From Saccopteryx bilineata (Eukaryota; Chordata; Mammalia; Chiroptera; Emballonuridae), in NCBI RefSeq assembly GCF_036850765.1, contig NC_089491.1, positions 183,499,520 to 183,563,519 of the forward strand: a stretch of DNA of 64,000 bases. Reading direction: 5' to 3'. Positions 32,660 through 43,994 of this stretch are shown here, piece after piece (within the stretch, counting starts at the first letter, position 1; every line of letters begins with the position of its first letter). Under the pieces are notes generated by a model, which worked only from the letters and a program-made list of their open reading frames with translations, did no database searches and had not been told where the DNA came from. The position numbers and the translations under genes were made by a program.

Positions 32660-33290
32660 TTTTTAAAAACTTAAAAATAAATTGAATTGTGGTAAAACAC
32701 ATAAAACATAAAATTTACCATTTAATCATTATAAATGTATATAGGTCAGTGGTATTAAATATATTCCCATTGTTGTACAACCAATCGTCAGAACTTTTTC
32801 ATCTTGAAAAACTGAAACACAATGCCAATTAACAACTCCTTATACCCTCCTCCCTACCTACCTCTGGCAGCTACCACTCTACTTTATGTTTCTATGAGTT
32901 TGACCGCTCTAGATACCTCAAGTAAATGGAGTCATATGGTACTGGCTTTTTTTATGATTGGCATATTTTACTTAAACATGTTTTCAAGGTTCATCCATTT
33001 TGTAGCATGTGTCAGAATTTCCTTCTTTTTTAAGGCTAAAAATATTCCATTGTATGTATATGCCAGATTTTGTTTATCCATTTACCTGCCAGTAAACATT
33101 TGGGTTTCTTCCACCTTTTGGCTATTGTAAGTAATGTTGCTATGAATATGGATGTACAAATATCTCTTTGAAACTCTGCTTTCAGTTCTTTTGAATATAT
33201 GCCCAGAAGTAAAATTGCTGAGTTATATGGTAATTCTATTTTTGTTTTTTTGAGGAACTGCTACATTTTTCCTTAGAAACATCTCAGCAT
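32660..33290 (-). mobile_element. Old L1 3' region, antisense
   Basis: Antisense L1 phrases in order: TAAAATTTACCATTTAATCA, GTACAACCAATCGTCAGAAC, AAATGGAGTCATATGGTACTGG, TTCATCCATTTTGTAGCATGTG, AATATTCCATTGTATG, TTGAATATATGCCCAGAAGT. Confidence 0.85.
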
Positions 33291-33299
33291 TTTTTTATT

Positions 33300-33500
33300 A
33301 TGGATTTAATCCTTGACTGTTTCTATTGAGAGAAACTCTTCCTGGCTCTTCTCTGTTTGAGTGAGAATTTTCTTGAGTGGAAGTCATCTTGGGTGTGTGT
33401 ATATGTGTTTTATTTTGTGAGGATTCAGTGACTCTTTCTGTTGAGTAAAATTCTTCCTGGCTCTTTCCTGTTGAGTGGCAATCCTCCTAGATCTTTTGAG
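33300..33500. repeat. Degenerate local repeats with CTTCCTGGCTCTT
   Basis: The motif AAACTCTTCCTGGCTCTTCTCTGTTTGAGTG at about 33332 recurs in altered form at about 33447 (AAATTCTTCCTGGCTCTTTCCTGTTGAGTG). A relative lies at about 32615-32660, left of the L1. The unit is roughly 110 bases. The L1 may have entered an older repeat array. Confidence 0.5.
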
Positions 33501-34690
33501 AGGTCTCTTGTTTATTTGAATACAATCTGATTCCATGAGTAATTCTCATTCCATCAGGCTCTCCTTTCCTGACTGTGTGCTCCATCACTATGGCACTATT
33601 ATCTTCAAAAATGTTGAAATTTTACAAAGGATAGTTTGGAGCTACAGTGTCCTTTCTCTGGAGTTCTTGGGGTCTCCACAGGTGGGTTCATCTATGGGAA
33701 GCTCCTTGCATCCTAAGTATCAAAACTCCCTTTAAATGATAATCTACTTATTTCTCTTGATATGAAGAAACTGAAAAGTGTGTTTCTCAGTCTTAGTTTT
33801 ACCAGGCCATTCAAGAATCTCAACCTACTTTACCTGAAGCTACTTAACCTCTCAAGGATCTAATTGTCCTCCTCAACCGTTACTCCCTCATCCATTCCAA
33901 CCTCAAAGACATTCATACCTGCCTCTTTTTTCCTCTCATCCATCTGCAACTCCCAAACTCCTTCCTCTCTTCCTGTCTCCCAGGGCCTGACTCTCCTTGT
34001 ATCTCCCCACCCTTCCCCAAACCTGTTCCTACTTTGCTGGCTCTCCAGTTTTCTATAGTTACTCAAGACCCTGGCCCTCCTTCTCTGGTACGTGGACCTC
34101 ACAGAAGGAAAATTAAAGGGCCTCAATTATCCCTCTGCAAGTCATTTTTAAGTATTGGTCTCAACCTACCTTATATGATAAAGAACTTCCATGAACCATG
34201 AAAAAAAACAGCAAAAATTTTACACAATTCAGATTAGTTTTAGAAGCATATTCTCCAGGAATTTTTGACCTTTATCAATTAGTCAATTTTTTTTTGTGGG
34301 TCCTGGAGATGCCTCCTTATGGTTTGAAAAGGCCAATGAAGACTCATAATTAAATAAAAATAAAACCTATGTCAATCATCCAGCTAAAGAGAATGAAGAA
34401 TAATTCTTAGATTCCATTCCTACAGCCTAACAATTTAAAATGGACTGGCCAAAGATTCAAGTGTACAGATAATAAAGAGACAAATCAGTCTCTTATGATA
34501 GGCATATCTACCACGTTATTAGAAAACATCTAGAAGGATTACCTAGGCCTAACTCTAATGATTGCATAGTGCCCACTTTAGTTACTAGCTTTGTTAATGA
34601 GCTCTGCAGAACTTTGAAACGCTATTCAAAAACATCAGTGTTAATTGGTAGAATGCTCCTTTTTCTGACATCCATGAACAGGCTGATAAA
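33501..34690. other. No confident feature
   Basis: A pyrimidine-rich segment (33860-34060) followed by AT-rich DNA. Frames at 33860-34126 and 34569-34700 carry no known domain. Degraded retroelement sequence is possible but not demonstrated. Confidence 0.4.
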
Positions 34691-34914
34691 TTTATTTATT
34701 TTTTTTATTTATTCATTTTTAGAGAGGAGAGAGAGAGAAGGAGAGAGAGAGACAGAGAGGGAGAGAGAGGAGAGACAGAGAGAGAGAAGGGGGGAGGAGC
34801 AGGAAGCATCAACTTCCATATGTGCCTTGACCAGGCAAGCCCAGGATTTCGAACTGGCGACCTCAGCATTTCCAGGTCGACGCTTTATCCACTGCACCAC
34901 CACAGGTCAGGCCC
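34691..34914 (-). repeat. SINE C copy
   Basis: TTTATTCATTTTTAGAGAGG tail side, long GAGA tract, TGACCAGGCAAGCCCAGG, reversed head CACCACAGGTCAGGC. Confidence 0.93.
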
Positions 34915-35935
34915 AGGCTGAAAAATTTAAATTCACATAATGCAAGCTCACGGCTCTTCAACTTAAACAGGTTGAATAAAATTGAAGGTTGGAAAGGACC
35001 ACCATACATATATGAATATAAAAATATATTCTAAATATATGTGTAAATTACATTGATATATTTTGTATATGTATATAGTCTAAATATATATATAGCTTAT
35101 ATACATATATTTACATGTATAGATATATAAATATTTAGGCTATATTAAATATTCACGAGAGGAATTTCTAAATTTACTCATTTGCCTTTCAATGTTTTCA
35201 AAGAATGCCTTCACTTAGCTGTCTTTCCACCCTGAAAAAGTTCTGAGTTAGGTGAAACAAAGGCAATTATGTTGTGTCGGTCCTTCAGGGAACTCCCCAG
35301 CCAATCGGAGCAGACAAACACAATTCCCTGGGAAAAAGGTTCCCTCTTCTGGCACCAGGTACACTGGGCACACTCTTGCCTAGGAGATCTGCAGCTGTGC
35401 TGGGGAAGTGGGCACGGCAAGGCTAAGCTAAGCTAAAATATTATAAACTCTCTTACTGGTCTAAGTCATTTTTTTCTTGATTCAGGTTTCTCTTGGTTGC
35501 TATAAATTTTTGGGAAGGTATGGATCCGGGTGCTCCCTACTTCACTGTTTTGACTAACATCCAAACTCACCAGTAATTTTTTAAAGTAAAACCAGCTGCC
35601 CACAAATGTCTTACAATAAAAAACGTGTGCTCTTCAGTGCATAGATGTAATGAGCGAAGCAGTCCCTGACTAATCTCGGCTATGTATTAACCTGGCATGG
35701 GGCTCAGGCTTTTTGAGCATCAGTCATATTGCAAGCAGTGTGCTAGGAATTTTACATTATTATATCATCACTGACTAGTCTGAGTCATCTGTGGCCTTTG
35801 GGCATTTCTGTAAAACAAGCAGGTTAGATGATCTCTAGCATCCTTTCTACCTCTAACCCCTTATAACTCTGAAAAGAGCTTGAGTAGCATCTTGCAAAGA
35901 ACTAGAGTACACTGACCATTAAAAAAGAAAGAAAG
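34915..35935. other. AT-rich spacer, no gene seen
   Basis: Contains an (AT)-rich low-complexity block (about 35010-35150), then mixed sequence without recognised repeats. The 69-codon minus-strand frame (35211-35420) is unrecognised. Confidence 0.45.
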
Positions 35936-36108
35936 AGCCTGATGGCACAGTGGATACAGCGTTGGACCTGGACGCAGAGGACCCAGGTTTGAAACCTCGA
36001 GGTCACCGGCTTGAGTGCGGGGTCACTGGCTTTGAGTGTGGGATCATAGGTATGCCCCCATAGTTGCTGGCTTTAGCCCATAGGTCACTGGCTTAATAAG
36101 GAGGAAGG
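35936..36108 (+). repeat. SINE B copy, truncated, with a GGAA tail
   Basis: Head GCCTGATGGCACAGTGG through two GGCTTGAGTG units, ending in AGGAAGGAAGGAAGG. The 3' half of the element is missing. Confidence 0.85.
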
Positions 36109-36408
36109 AAGGAAGGAAAATCAATTGCAAGACATAAATGCAGTGCTGTACCTGTTGCAATACTGATGACTCTGAAGATTAGGTCTGGCTAATGGTAGAG
36201 GCAGATTTAAAAAGCAGGTAACTGGGAAATGAGACAATTGGAAAGAAGAAATCCAAAAAGAAAAATTAAATTCCTGTCTTTAAAACATTTTCTTTCCGTT
36301 TCCTTTGCAGAGCAGATAACATGTCCTGGGTACTGAGGATTGGAGTTTAGAGAATGGGGAGAAAGTGGGAGAAGGAAGTTATATAATGAGTCATTTATTC
36401 CTGCATGC
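36109..36408. other. No feature seen
   Basis: Unique-looking spacer. Confidence 0.5.
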
Positions 36409-36420
36409 AAAGTAACCAAG

Positions 36421-36424
<4 letters not shown>

Positions 36425-36455
<31 letters not shown>

Positions 36456-36840
36456 TTATTTTTCTGAAGTTGGAAACGGGGAGGCAGTCAGACAGACTCC
36501 CGCATGCGCCTGACCGGGATCCACCCCGGCACGCCCACCAGGGGGCGATGCTCTGCCCACCAGGGGGCGATGCTCTGCCCCTCCAGGGGGTCGCTCTGCT
36601 GCGACCAGAGTCATTCTAGCACCTGAGGCAGAGGCCACGGAGCCATCCCCAGCGCCCAGGCAAACTTTGCTCCAATGGAGCCTTGGCTGCGGGAGTGGAA
36701 GAGAGAGACAGAGAGGAAGGAGAGGGGGAGGGGTGGAGAAGCAGATGGGCGCCTCTCCTGTGTGCCCTGGCCGGGAATCGAACCTGGGACTCCTGCATGC
36801 CAGGCTGATGCTCTACCACTGAGCCAACCGGCCAGGGCCC
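36425..36840 (-). repeat. SINE A copy with a ~30-base poly-T
   Basis: Perfect 16-bp duplication AAAGTAACCAAGTCTT (36409-36424, 36841-36856). The uninterrupted tail suggests recent insertion. It carries a duplicated CACCAGGGGGCGATGCTCTG box. Confidence 0.96.
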
Positions 36841-36856
36841 AAAGTAACCAAGTCTT

Positions 36857-37325
36857 GGACAAGAATCAACTTTGTTTTCCTTGATCTCAAGAAGAATTCT
36901 GGGTTGTTACTCAAGTTTTATTTCAAAGATTTGAGGCACTTACTACACCATATGCTACATACAGTTGTTTACAATTCTAGGTATTTTTATAGTTGAGGTC
37001 TGAAAATTTGAATAAAGAAATCTCATCATAATAGCAGCATTCATTTATGCAATCGCTCATTCACACACTCAACAAATATTTTTTGAGGTAAAGAAGCAGC
37101 TGTTTTAGAAAATGTGGTTGCAGGTATAGGGAGCCCTCACTTCTACAGGGCTTTTCCCAGTCCTCTTTGTGGGAGCAGGTTGCCCAATGTGCATACACTA
37201 GCCTCTTATTGTTTTCTTATACTTGAATTCTTATCTTGGTAACTTTCTTAGTACCTTTGTTCCTCTGTGATTGATGACAAGAGTCTATATAACTAAAATA
37301 AATGCTTACTGGAGCCTAGGATATA
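36857..37325. other. No gene; faint L2-like phrase
   Basis: CTCATTCACACACTCAACAAATATT (about 37050-37080) is a faint L2/MIR-like end. The rest is unremarkable. Confidence 0.4.
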
Positions 37326-38403
37326 CAGGGTGGGGCAAAAGTAGGTTTACAGTTGTTCATATGGAAAATAATACAATAATTAGTAAATAATAATATAAGA
37401 ATAAACTGTGGGCAAAGGAACTGAATAGACTCTTCTCCAAAGAGGACATACAGATGGCCAATAGGCATATGAAAAAATGTTCAATGTCACTAATCATCAG
37501 AGAAATGCAAATTAAAACCATAATAAGATACCACCTCACACCTGTCAGAATGGCAATCATCAACAAATCAACAAACAACAAGTGTTGGCGAGGATGTGGA
37601 GAAAAGGGAACCCTCATACACTGTTGGTGGGAATGCAGACTGGTGCAGCCACTGTGGAAAACAGTATGGGGTTTCCTTAAAATATTAAAACGGGAATTGC
37701 CTTTTGACTCAGTTATCTCAGTTTTAGAAATATATCCTAAGAATCCCAAATCACTGACTCAAAAGAAGATATGAATCTCTATGTTTATTGTAGCATTGTT
37801 TACAATATCCAAGATCTAGAAACAGCCCAAGTGTCTGACAGTAGCTGAGAGGTTAAAAAAAGCAGTGGTACATATACACACTGGAATACTGCATGCCATG
37901 AAAAAGAAGGAAAACTTACCTTTTGCAATGGCATGGATGGACCTGGAGATGATTATGCTAAGTAAAATAATTCAGGCAGAGAAAGACAAATATCATTTGA
38001 TTGATCTCACTTATATGTAGAATCTAATGAACAAAGTGAACTGAGGAATAATAGAATAGAGGCAGAGGCGAGATCACTGGGAGCAGAGGGACAGCTGTCA
38101 GAGGGACGGGGGATGAGAGGATGGGATCAGAGAAGGTGAAGGGAAATTACATATACATAACACAGAGATACAGATAACAGGACAGCAAACCCCAGAGGGA
38201 AGGGGAGGAGGGAGGGAGGGCTAAGGGGGCAGAGGGGGTTTAGTATAACGGGGGTATGTGGTTGGGGGTGAGGGAGTTATATTGAGTGAGACACTTGAAT
38301 CCATGTTAACACAATAAATAAAAGAACTTAATAAAAAAATTTAAAAAAAGAATAAACTGTGCTTCATGTACTCACAACTGTAAACCTACATTTGCCCCAT
38401 CTG
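37326..38403. mobile_element. Mariner-type MITE split by an L1
   Basis: Left end CAGGGTGGGGCAAAAGTAGG and right end CCTACATTTGCCCCATCTG are inverted repeats of about 29 bases with one gap and few mismatches. Each is next to TA (37324-37325, 38404-38405). Removing the L1 leaves about 127 bases, too short to code for a transposase. Confidence 0.9.
37411..38347 (+). mobile_element. 5'-truncated L1 (ORF2 end and 3'UTR)
   Basis: Perfect 14-bp duplication AAGAATAAACTGTG (37397-37410, 38348-38361). It contains the ORF2 C-terminus (frame 37454-37774 with [20 protein letters not shown] and [19 protein letters not shown]), then a G-rich 3'UTR and an A-rich tail. It is related to the L1 at 10233 but a separate, shorter insertion. 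Confidence 0.94.
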
Positions 38404-38405
38404 TA

Positions 38406-38730
38406 TCTGCCAGTTGCCAGGAATACAGCTATAAATAACAAAGGTTTTTCTACTGAAGAATGCATAGTATAGCACAGAGACAGAAACGTAAGCTTACAGT
38501 TAAATGGGATATATGTTATTCCACATAGGGAAATGTATTTTTTTTTCTACATAGAGAAATGTATTGAATGTTATAACAAACTAAAATTCTTTCTTCCTAA
38601 AGAAATAATCAATCTGAAAGAAAGGTTCCAATCAATGAGATGTTCAGGAAATAGATTAAGGGAGGAAACAGGCCTCATGTTTCACTAGGTTTCTGATGGG
38701 ACAATTTGTCACTTCTGAAGTACAGAAGAA
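38406..38730. other. No feature seen
   Basis: Spacer with a short imperfect duplication of ACATAGRGAAATGTATT (about 38523-38565). Confidence 0.5.
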
Positions 38731-38960
38731 GTAGGAGCACAAGTTTTAGAGTCAAAAACCCTGAGATGGAATTCTGACTCACGCTTCATAGCTACAGGAT
38801 CTTTAGTAAGTGAATTAATCTCTTTAAGCCTGTGCTTCCTTATCTGTGAAGTAGAAACAGTGATTCTTAATTTGCAGGACTTTTTGCAAAGGTTAAATTA
38901 AATGAGATAGTTAATGCATTTAGTAGAGAGCTTCCCACCCAGTTGTTTCATAAATGGCGA
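38731..38960 (+). repeat. MIR
   Basis: GTTTTAGAGTCAAAAACCCTGAG, TAGCTACAGGATCTTTAGTAAG, CTTTAAGCCTGTGCTTCC and AAATGAGATAGTTAATGCAT follow the MIR order. Confidence 0.8.
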
Positions 38961-39650
38961 CTGTTATTTTCTTCAGACTTAGAAGAGGACTTTACATGGA
39001 CTGCTTTGCATGGACCACCTCTCGCCTGTTTTTCCCAGTTAGGAAATATTGAGCTAAAACAACATGACTTCTTACCTGTATAACTGGCTGTATGGACATG
39101 TCTTTTAACTCTAAACCACATTTTGAGGTGTCTAGTCAAGCAGGTGGACATAGACCTGTTAACTACATTAAGATAGAGCTAACCAGAAAGTATGGGAGTA
39201 TGAAACTGGATGTGTCCATTTGGTGAAAGAGTAATAGGTTGAGAAGTGAGAAAAATTGGCCAGAGAACAGATTAAATGGAAGCCATAGGAAGAAGTCTAG
39301 ACAGGGAGGCGGCCTTTGATATCCAAGAACAGATTAACAAACAACAGGTGATATTAATAGTTAGGGTGGATATTTGACTTCAAAGAGATCCATCCAGGGG
39401 AACTGGTTGTTCAGCCATGTGGGCAGATAGAAAGCTCTTAGATACAGGGACTTAGGAGCAGGCAATATTCTGAGATCCAGGCAGGGGGACCATGATATGA
39501 GGCTGGGGTGCAGGGACTAATTCAGTCTGAGTAGGGATCTGGGGATTCAGAAGAATGATCTAGATAATTGGGTTACCACACAGATTATGAACCAGGATTT
39601 CAAACATAAAAGAACCAAAGCAGTAAAAATACTGAAATTGAAGCTTGATG
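38961..39650. other. No feature seen
   Basis: Mixed sequence without recognised repeats or exons. Confidence 0.45.
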
Positions 39651-39885
39651 CAGGGTTTCTCAACTTCAGCACTTTTGACATTTTGGATTGGACAGTTCAT
39701 TTTTAGGAGGGCTTCCCTCTGAATTGTAAAATGTATAGCATTAGCCCTAGCCTCTACCCACTAGATGCCATCAGTATTCTCTCCCCAAGTTGTGACAATC
39801 TAAAATATCCTCAGACATTGCCAAATGTCCCAGTGTGGGGAGGGTAGAGAAGATGGGGGGGTATTGCCACAGTTGAGAACTGCTG
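39651..39885 (-). mobile_element. MER20-like hAT-Charlie element
   Basis: CAGGGTTTCTCAACTTCAGC, ACATTTTGGATTGGACAG, CACTAGATGCCATCAGTA, AGACATTGCCAAATGTCCC and CAGTTGAGAACTGCTG match the MER20 blocks in reverse orientation, as I recall them. Confidence 0.78.
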
Positions 39886-39899
39886 GACTAAAGTATGTC

Positions 39900-40380
39900 C
39901 AGAGGGAGAATACTACTTCAACAGTGGAGGCTGGGATAAGAGGTTCTCAGGGATGAGTGGATCTAAAGGGGGTTATGAATGATTGTGGCCCAGTAAGACA
40001 GTGTATTGAGCATTCTGTCCATATTCTTGTCCCTTTTTTCTTTTCTTTGAAGCCTGTCCTGCCTTCTCTGCAGAGTGCTTTTTGCCTCCTGAAGACTGCC
40101 TTTTGGGTTCTAGAGTTTCGTTGCCTTCATATTCAGAGAGCTAAAGGACCTTGGCCAATGGCTGATGTGTGTGAGATAGCTCCCTTGCCTAGAAGGTTCT
40201 CTAATGTTCCCCTGATCTCCCTAAGGTTTTGCCTAATTGGCTTCTTCCCTGCTTCCTCCAATCTCTACTGATTTCTCCTGGAAATCCATCCTTAATAAAT
40301 TACTTGCATATAAATCTTTCTTTAGGGCCTGCTCCCAGGGAAGCCAATTTATACAGTCACTAAAGCTGGATTAAAGGACA
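39900..40380 (+). mobile_element. Possible old LTR remnant
   Basis: Ends with an AATAAATTACTTGCATATAAATC block and GGGCCTGCTCCCAGGGAAGCC, a 3' arrangement typical of ERVL-type LTRs. The 5' boundary was not found. The 104-codon frame at 39957-40271 is probably incidental. Confidence 0.3.
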
Positions 40381-41291
40381 GAGAAATAGTCCAGGAGAGC
40401 AATTCAGAAAGAAGACTATGAATAATAAGTTTGGCTCAAAGTGCCCATCAGGCGGTTTCTGGTGTGGACATGGAAGTAAGAGACGTGATTTAAAGGAGCT
40501 GCAATGAGTAGGCACAGGGTCATGGTCTCCACTGATTGTTCATCACTAGGATGGGGTCACTAGGCATCATGGTTAGGCCTGATGTCAGCTGTGGCATCGC
40601 CCCGTGCAGTCTTGGTTTCAGGAACAAGGTTGTAAACAAGAATAAGGTACAATGTCTTAAGGTAGTTTAAAAATAAGAGAACTGTTAGAAGAAACACCTC
40701 TAAAATAATTTGTTATTAATACTAAATATGTCCAAAGAACTCATCACAACCACAAGATGAAGGAGTCTGTAATTCTCTGGGCTCTGAACATGCTGCAGAA
40801 TTTCAATCTCTACCTCTGTAATGTAGAAAGAACCTGGCAAACCTGGTACCGCTCCTCCTCCTTTTGCTGGGTAAAGCATTCTGGGAGCTGCTAGGAGTAG
40901 AGGACCTCTGTCAGGGGTGACTGTAGCTTCTGCTTCTTCATAGCAGAACTATTTCTGTAGTGTTTGAACTCCAATAGCTGATTGATACCATGAATTAGGA
41001 AAGGACCAGCCAAGAGAAACTTTGTAGTAAAGATGGCTATCTTGCTGTCTGTTTCTTCTTTGTTACTTCACTGTAACTACCATTCCACACAACACAAAAC
41101 AAATTGTTGTACCACATACAGCAATCATTTTTACATTCTGGCAGTTATAATAAAGACAGAAAATTTAATGTTTACAAAATAATTTAGGAGAATAGCTATA
41201 AAAACATATAAGCAACTTATTCTTACATCTAGGAACACAGTGTTTGAATTAGTAAATTATATGAGCTCTATTCCTAATTTGTCTTATGTAA
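40381..41291. other. No feature seen
   Basis: Unique-looking sequence, no exon or repeat recognised. Confidence 0.45.
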
Positions 41292-41614
41292 TTCTTTCTT
41301 TCTTTTTTTGTGTGACAGAAACAGAGAGAGGGACAGACAGACAGGAAGGGAGAGAGATGAGAAGCATCAATTCTTTGTTGCAGCTCCTTAGTCTCCTTAG
41401 TTGTTCATTGATTGCTTTCTCATATGTGCCTTGAGTGGGGGGCTACAGCAGAGTGTGTGACACCTTGCTCAAGCCAGTGACCATGGGGTCATGTCTATGA
41501 TCCCATCCATGCTCAAGCCAGCGACCCTGTGTTCAAGCTGGTGAGCCTTTCTCAAACCTGAGTCCTCCATGTCCCAGTCTGTCTCTCTATCCACTGTGCC
41601 ACTGCCTGGTCAGG
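41292..41614 (-). repeat. SINE B copy
   Basis: TGTGTGACAGAAACAGAGAG tail side, TTGTTCATTGATTGCTTTC, reversed head GCCTGGTCAGGC. TTATGTAAT occurs on both sides (about 41283 and 41617). Confidence 0.9.
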
Positions 41615-41719
41615 CATTATGTAATCATTTCTTTATTCCATGAAGAAATCTTTAGTCATTATGTAATTTAGACCAGTCAATAAGTTATAATTTTAAATTC
41701 TGAATATTGATGCTTTAGG

Positions 41720-41910
41720 AAAGGCGTCCCCAAACTACAGCCCGCAGGCTGCATGCGGCCCCCTGAGGCCATTTATCTGGACCCTGCCGCAATTCCCGAA
41801 GGAGCACCTCTTTCATTGGTGGTCAGTGAGAGGAGCACTGTATGTGGCAGCCCTCCAACGGCCTGAGGGACAGTGAACTGGCCTCCTGTGTAAAATGTTT
41901 GGGGACTCCT
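41720..41910. mobile_element. Short hAT-type DNA transposon
   Basis: Perfect 8-bp duplication GCTTTAGG (41712-41719, 41911-41918). Ends AAAGGCGTCCCCAAAC and GTTTGGGGACTCCT are inverted repeats. The GC-rich interior (GGCTGCATGCGGCCCCCTGA) stands out from the AT-rich surroundings. Confidence 0.93.
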
Positions 41911-42015
41911 GCTTTAGGGATTCTTTGAAAAGATGTTTTAAGAAATATACTTAGAGAGCATGTACCAAAGGGCATTGAGTTTCTGTTTTTGTTTTCTTTC
42001 TTATTGCTTTCTTAT

Positions 42016-42570
42016 TTATTTTTCTTTTTTATTGAATTTATTGTGGTGACAATGGTTAATAAAGTTAAAGAGGTCTCAGATGCACAATTCTACAATACAT
42101 CATCTATATATTACATTGTGTGTTCACCACCCCAAGTCAAGTACTCTCTATCATAATCTATCCCCAACCCTCCTTGATTTCTCCTCACCCACATTTCCTC
42201 CTGCAATCCTCACACTGTTGTCTGTGTGTATAGGTTTTTTTCTTTGCTTAATCCCTTCACCTTTTTCAACCAACTGCCAACTCTCATCTTTTCTGAAAGT
42301 TGTCAATCTGTCCTCCATATCTATGAGTTTGTGTCTATTTTGCTTGTTAGTTCACTTTGTTCATTAGGTTCCATATAAAAGTGAAATCATATTGTACTCG
42401 TCTTTCTCTGACTTATTTCACTTAGCATAATAATCTCCAGGTCCATCCATGCTGTAAGATTTCCTTCTTTTTAATGGCTGAGTAGTATTCCATTGTGTAA
42501 ATGTACCATAGCTTTTTAAGCCACTAGTCTATTGATAAGCGTGTGGGCTGCTTCATCGCCTACCTTTTCC
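42016..42570 (-). mobile_element. L1 3' end, antisense
   Basis: TTATTGAATTTATTGTGGTG, TGACTTATTTCACTTAGCATAATAATC, GGTCCATCCATGCTGTAAGA, GGCTGAGTAGTATTCCATTG: the reversed L1 ORF2 end and 3'UTR. Confidence 0.9.
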
Positions 42571-42703
42571 TTGGTTCAGATTTTTGCACTGCTTGTCTCT
42601 GCTTCCTACTCAGTAGCTGTGATATGTCTTGGGCAAAAGCATACTGAATTGGATTTTTGGAGAAGCATAGATGACTTTTATGTTTATCTTTGCCTCATAT
42701 GTA

Positions 42704-42940
42704 CACTGCTCACAAAAACTAGGGGATATTTCTTATCCAGTTTGACATGCTTCTGTTCACCCCCACCAATATGTCACTTGCTACTCAATCACAATGAGTT
42801 TGCACCTTGTTTGCATAATTGAACTTTTCTTGAATCCTCGTTTGCTTTTCTGATGTTCTTATGTAATAAAAAAAATCAAATGCTTTTTTTTTATTGCTTC
42901 ATATTCATTTTGAAATATCCCCTAATATTTGTGAGCAGTA
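42704..42940. mobile_element. MITE with CACTGCTCACAAAAA ends
   Basis: Left CACTGCTCACAAAAACTAGG and right CCTAATATTTGTGAGCAGTA are inverted repeats of about 28 bases, each adjoining TA (42702-42703, 42941-42942), so it is mariner-like. 237 bases, non-coding. A shorter relative is at 49120-49196. Confidence 0.9.
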
Positions 42941-43004
42941 TATTTGGCACTTCAGACTTAATAAAGGCTTTTATATTGATTCCTTATTTGAGTACCAAAA
43001 CTCT

Positions 43005-43100
43005 GCGTTTAGTAGGGTAGACATTCATTCAACCAATATTTATTGATCGTCTACTATGTGCCAAGCGCTGTTCAAGGCACTCAAAATACAGCAGGAAACA
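43005..43100 (-). repeat. L2-type LINE 3' end
   Basis: ATTCATTCAACCAATATTTATTGATCGTCTACTATGTGCC followed by AATACAGCAGGAAACAAAACA is the reversed L2 terminal segment. Confidence 0.75.
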
Positions 43101-43115
43101 AAACAAGAAATCCCA

Positions 43116-43340
43116 CCTGACCAGGCAGTGGCGCACTGGATAGAGCATCAGCGCCCGGACACTCAAGATCCAGGTTTGAAACCGGAAGTCACAGGCTTGA
43201 ACACAGTCTCACCAGCTTGAACGCTAAACCCGCCTGCCGCTGCTTGACTAAGGCAATGAACAACTAAGGGGCCACAACTATGATTTGATGCTTCTCATCT
43301 CTCTCCCTTCCTGTCTGTCTCTCTCAAAAAGAAAAATACC
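43116..43340 (+). repeat. SINE B copy, internally shortened
   Basis: CCTGACCAGGCAGTGGCGCAC head, short middle, CAATGAACAACTAAGGGG, CTCTCTCAAAAAGAAAAAT tail. Confidence 0.88.
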
Positions 43341-43779
43341 AACGCTTCTGAACGTTCACTTGAGCGGCAGGCAGAAGACAGACGGTGAAGAGGGAGGGTC
43401 TTGTGGTGAACCAAGAAGTTTGACTTTTACTTTGGGTGAAAAGGAAAGCCAGCGGAGGGTCTATAAAGTTTTATCATTCATTTTACAGATTAGGGAAATA
43501 AATGGCTCCTCCGCAGTAAGTGCGCCTCTATGGAGGAATTGCAGTTTTGCTGCTCATGGGGGTAAAAATTACGAGGAGGTAGGCGTGGATTTGGGGCCAA
43601 TAGCCCAGAGATCCGACAGGGCAGAAATGTAAAGGGACACGACAAATGAATATTAATCCGAAAAGAAGCAAACTGTTTACACTGAAATACAATTTGACAC
43701 AAATATACTCAAACAGATACGCCATGGAATACCGGTGGTCTATTTAGACATTTGTCACCAACCTTGGCGAGGCAAACGG
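43341..43779. other. Promoter-proximal region of MON2, no gene seen
   Basis: The frame of 115 codons at 43285-43632 begins inside the SINE B and has no domain. GC content begins to rise toward the CpG island. Confidence 0.4.
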
Positions 43780-43951
43780 AACGCTACGCCTTCGCCCAGA
43801 AAGGAGCCTGCCCCGCGTGTGACCAGGCTCCTGACCACGCCCCTCCTCGAGCTCGCCAGCCCGGGTTGGCCACGGCGGGGGCGGGGGCCTTGGTTCCCGG
43901 AAATGCGGCTGACGTGTCGCGGCCGCGCTCGGAATTGTGGGCGACTGGGCT

Positions 43952-43960
43952 AATGGCGTC
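43952..43960 (+). promoter_or_regulatory. YY1-like site AATGGCGTC near the likely start
   Basis: The core ATGGCG is the YY1 signature that in many mammalian genes sits at or just downstream of the start site. Here it also supplies an upstream ATG that opens a short uORF. It could be a chance match inside a GC-rich region. Confidence 0.4.
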
Positions 43961-43994
43961 TGAGTGTCTGTGGGGTTTGATGAGCCAGCGCTGA
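43953..43994 (+). other. Possible uORF in the MON2 leader
   Basis: An ATG at 43953 opens 13 codons followed by TGA at 43992-43994, about 350 bases before the MON2 start. It is used only if transcription begins upstream of the YY1-like motif. It could slightly repress MON2 translation, which is inference. Confidence 0.25.

Noticed and set aside
34569..34940. 123-codon open frame
   Set aside because: The second half is a SINE C GAGA tract and head. The first ~45 codons show no domain.
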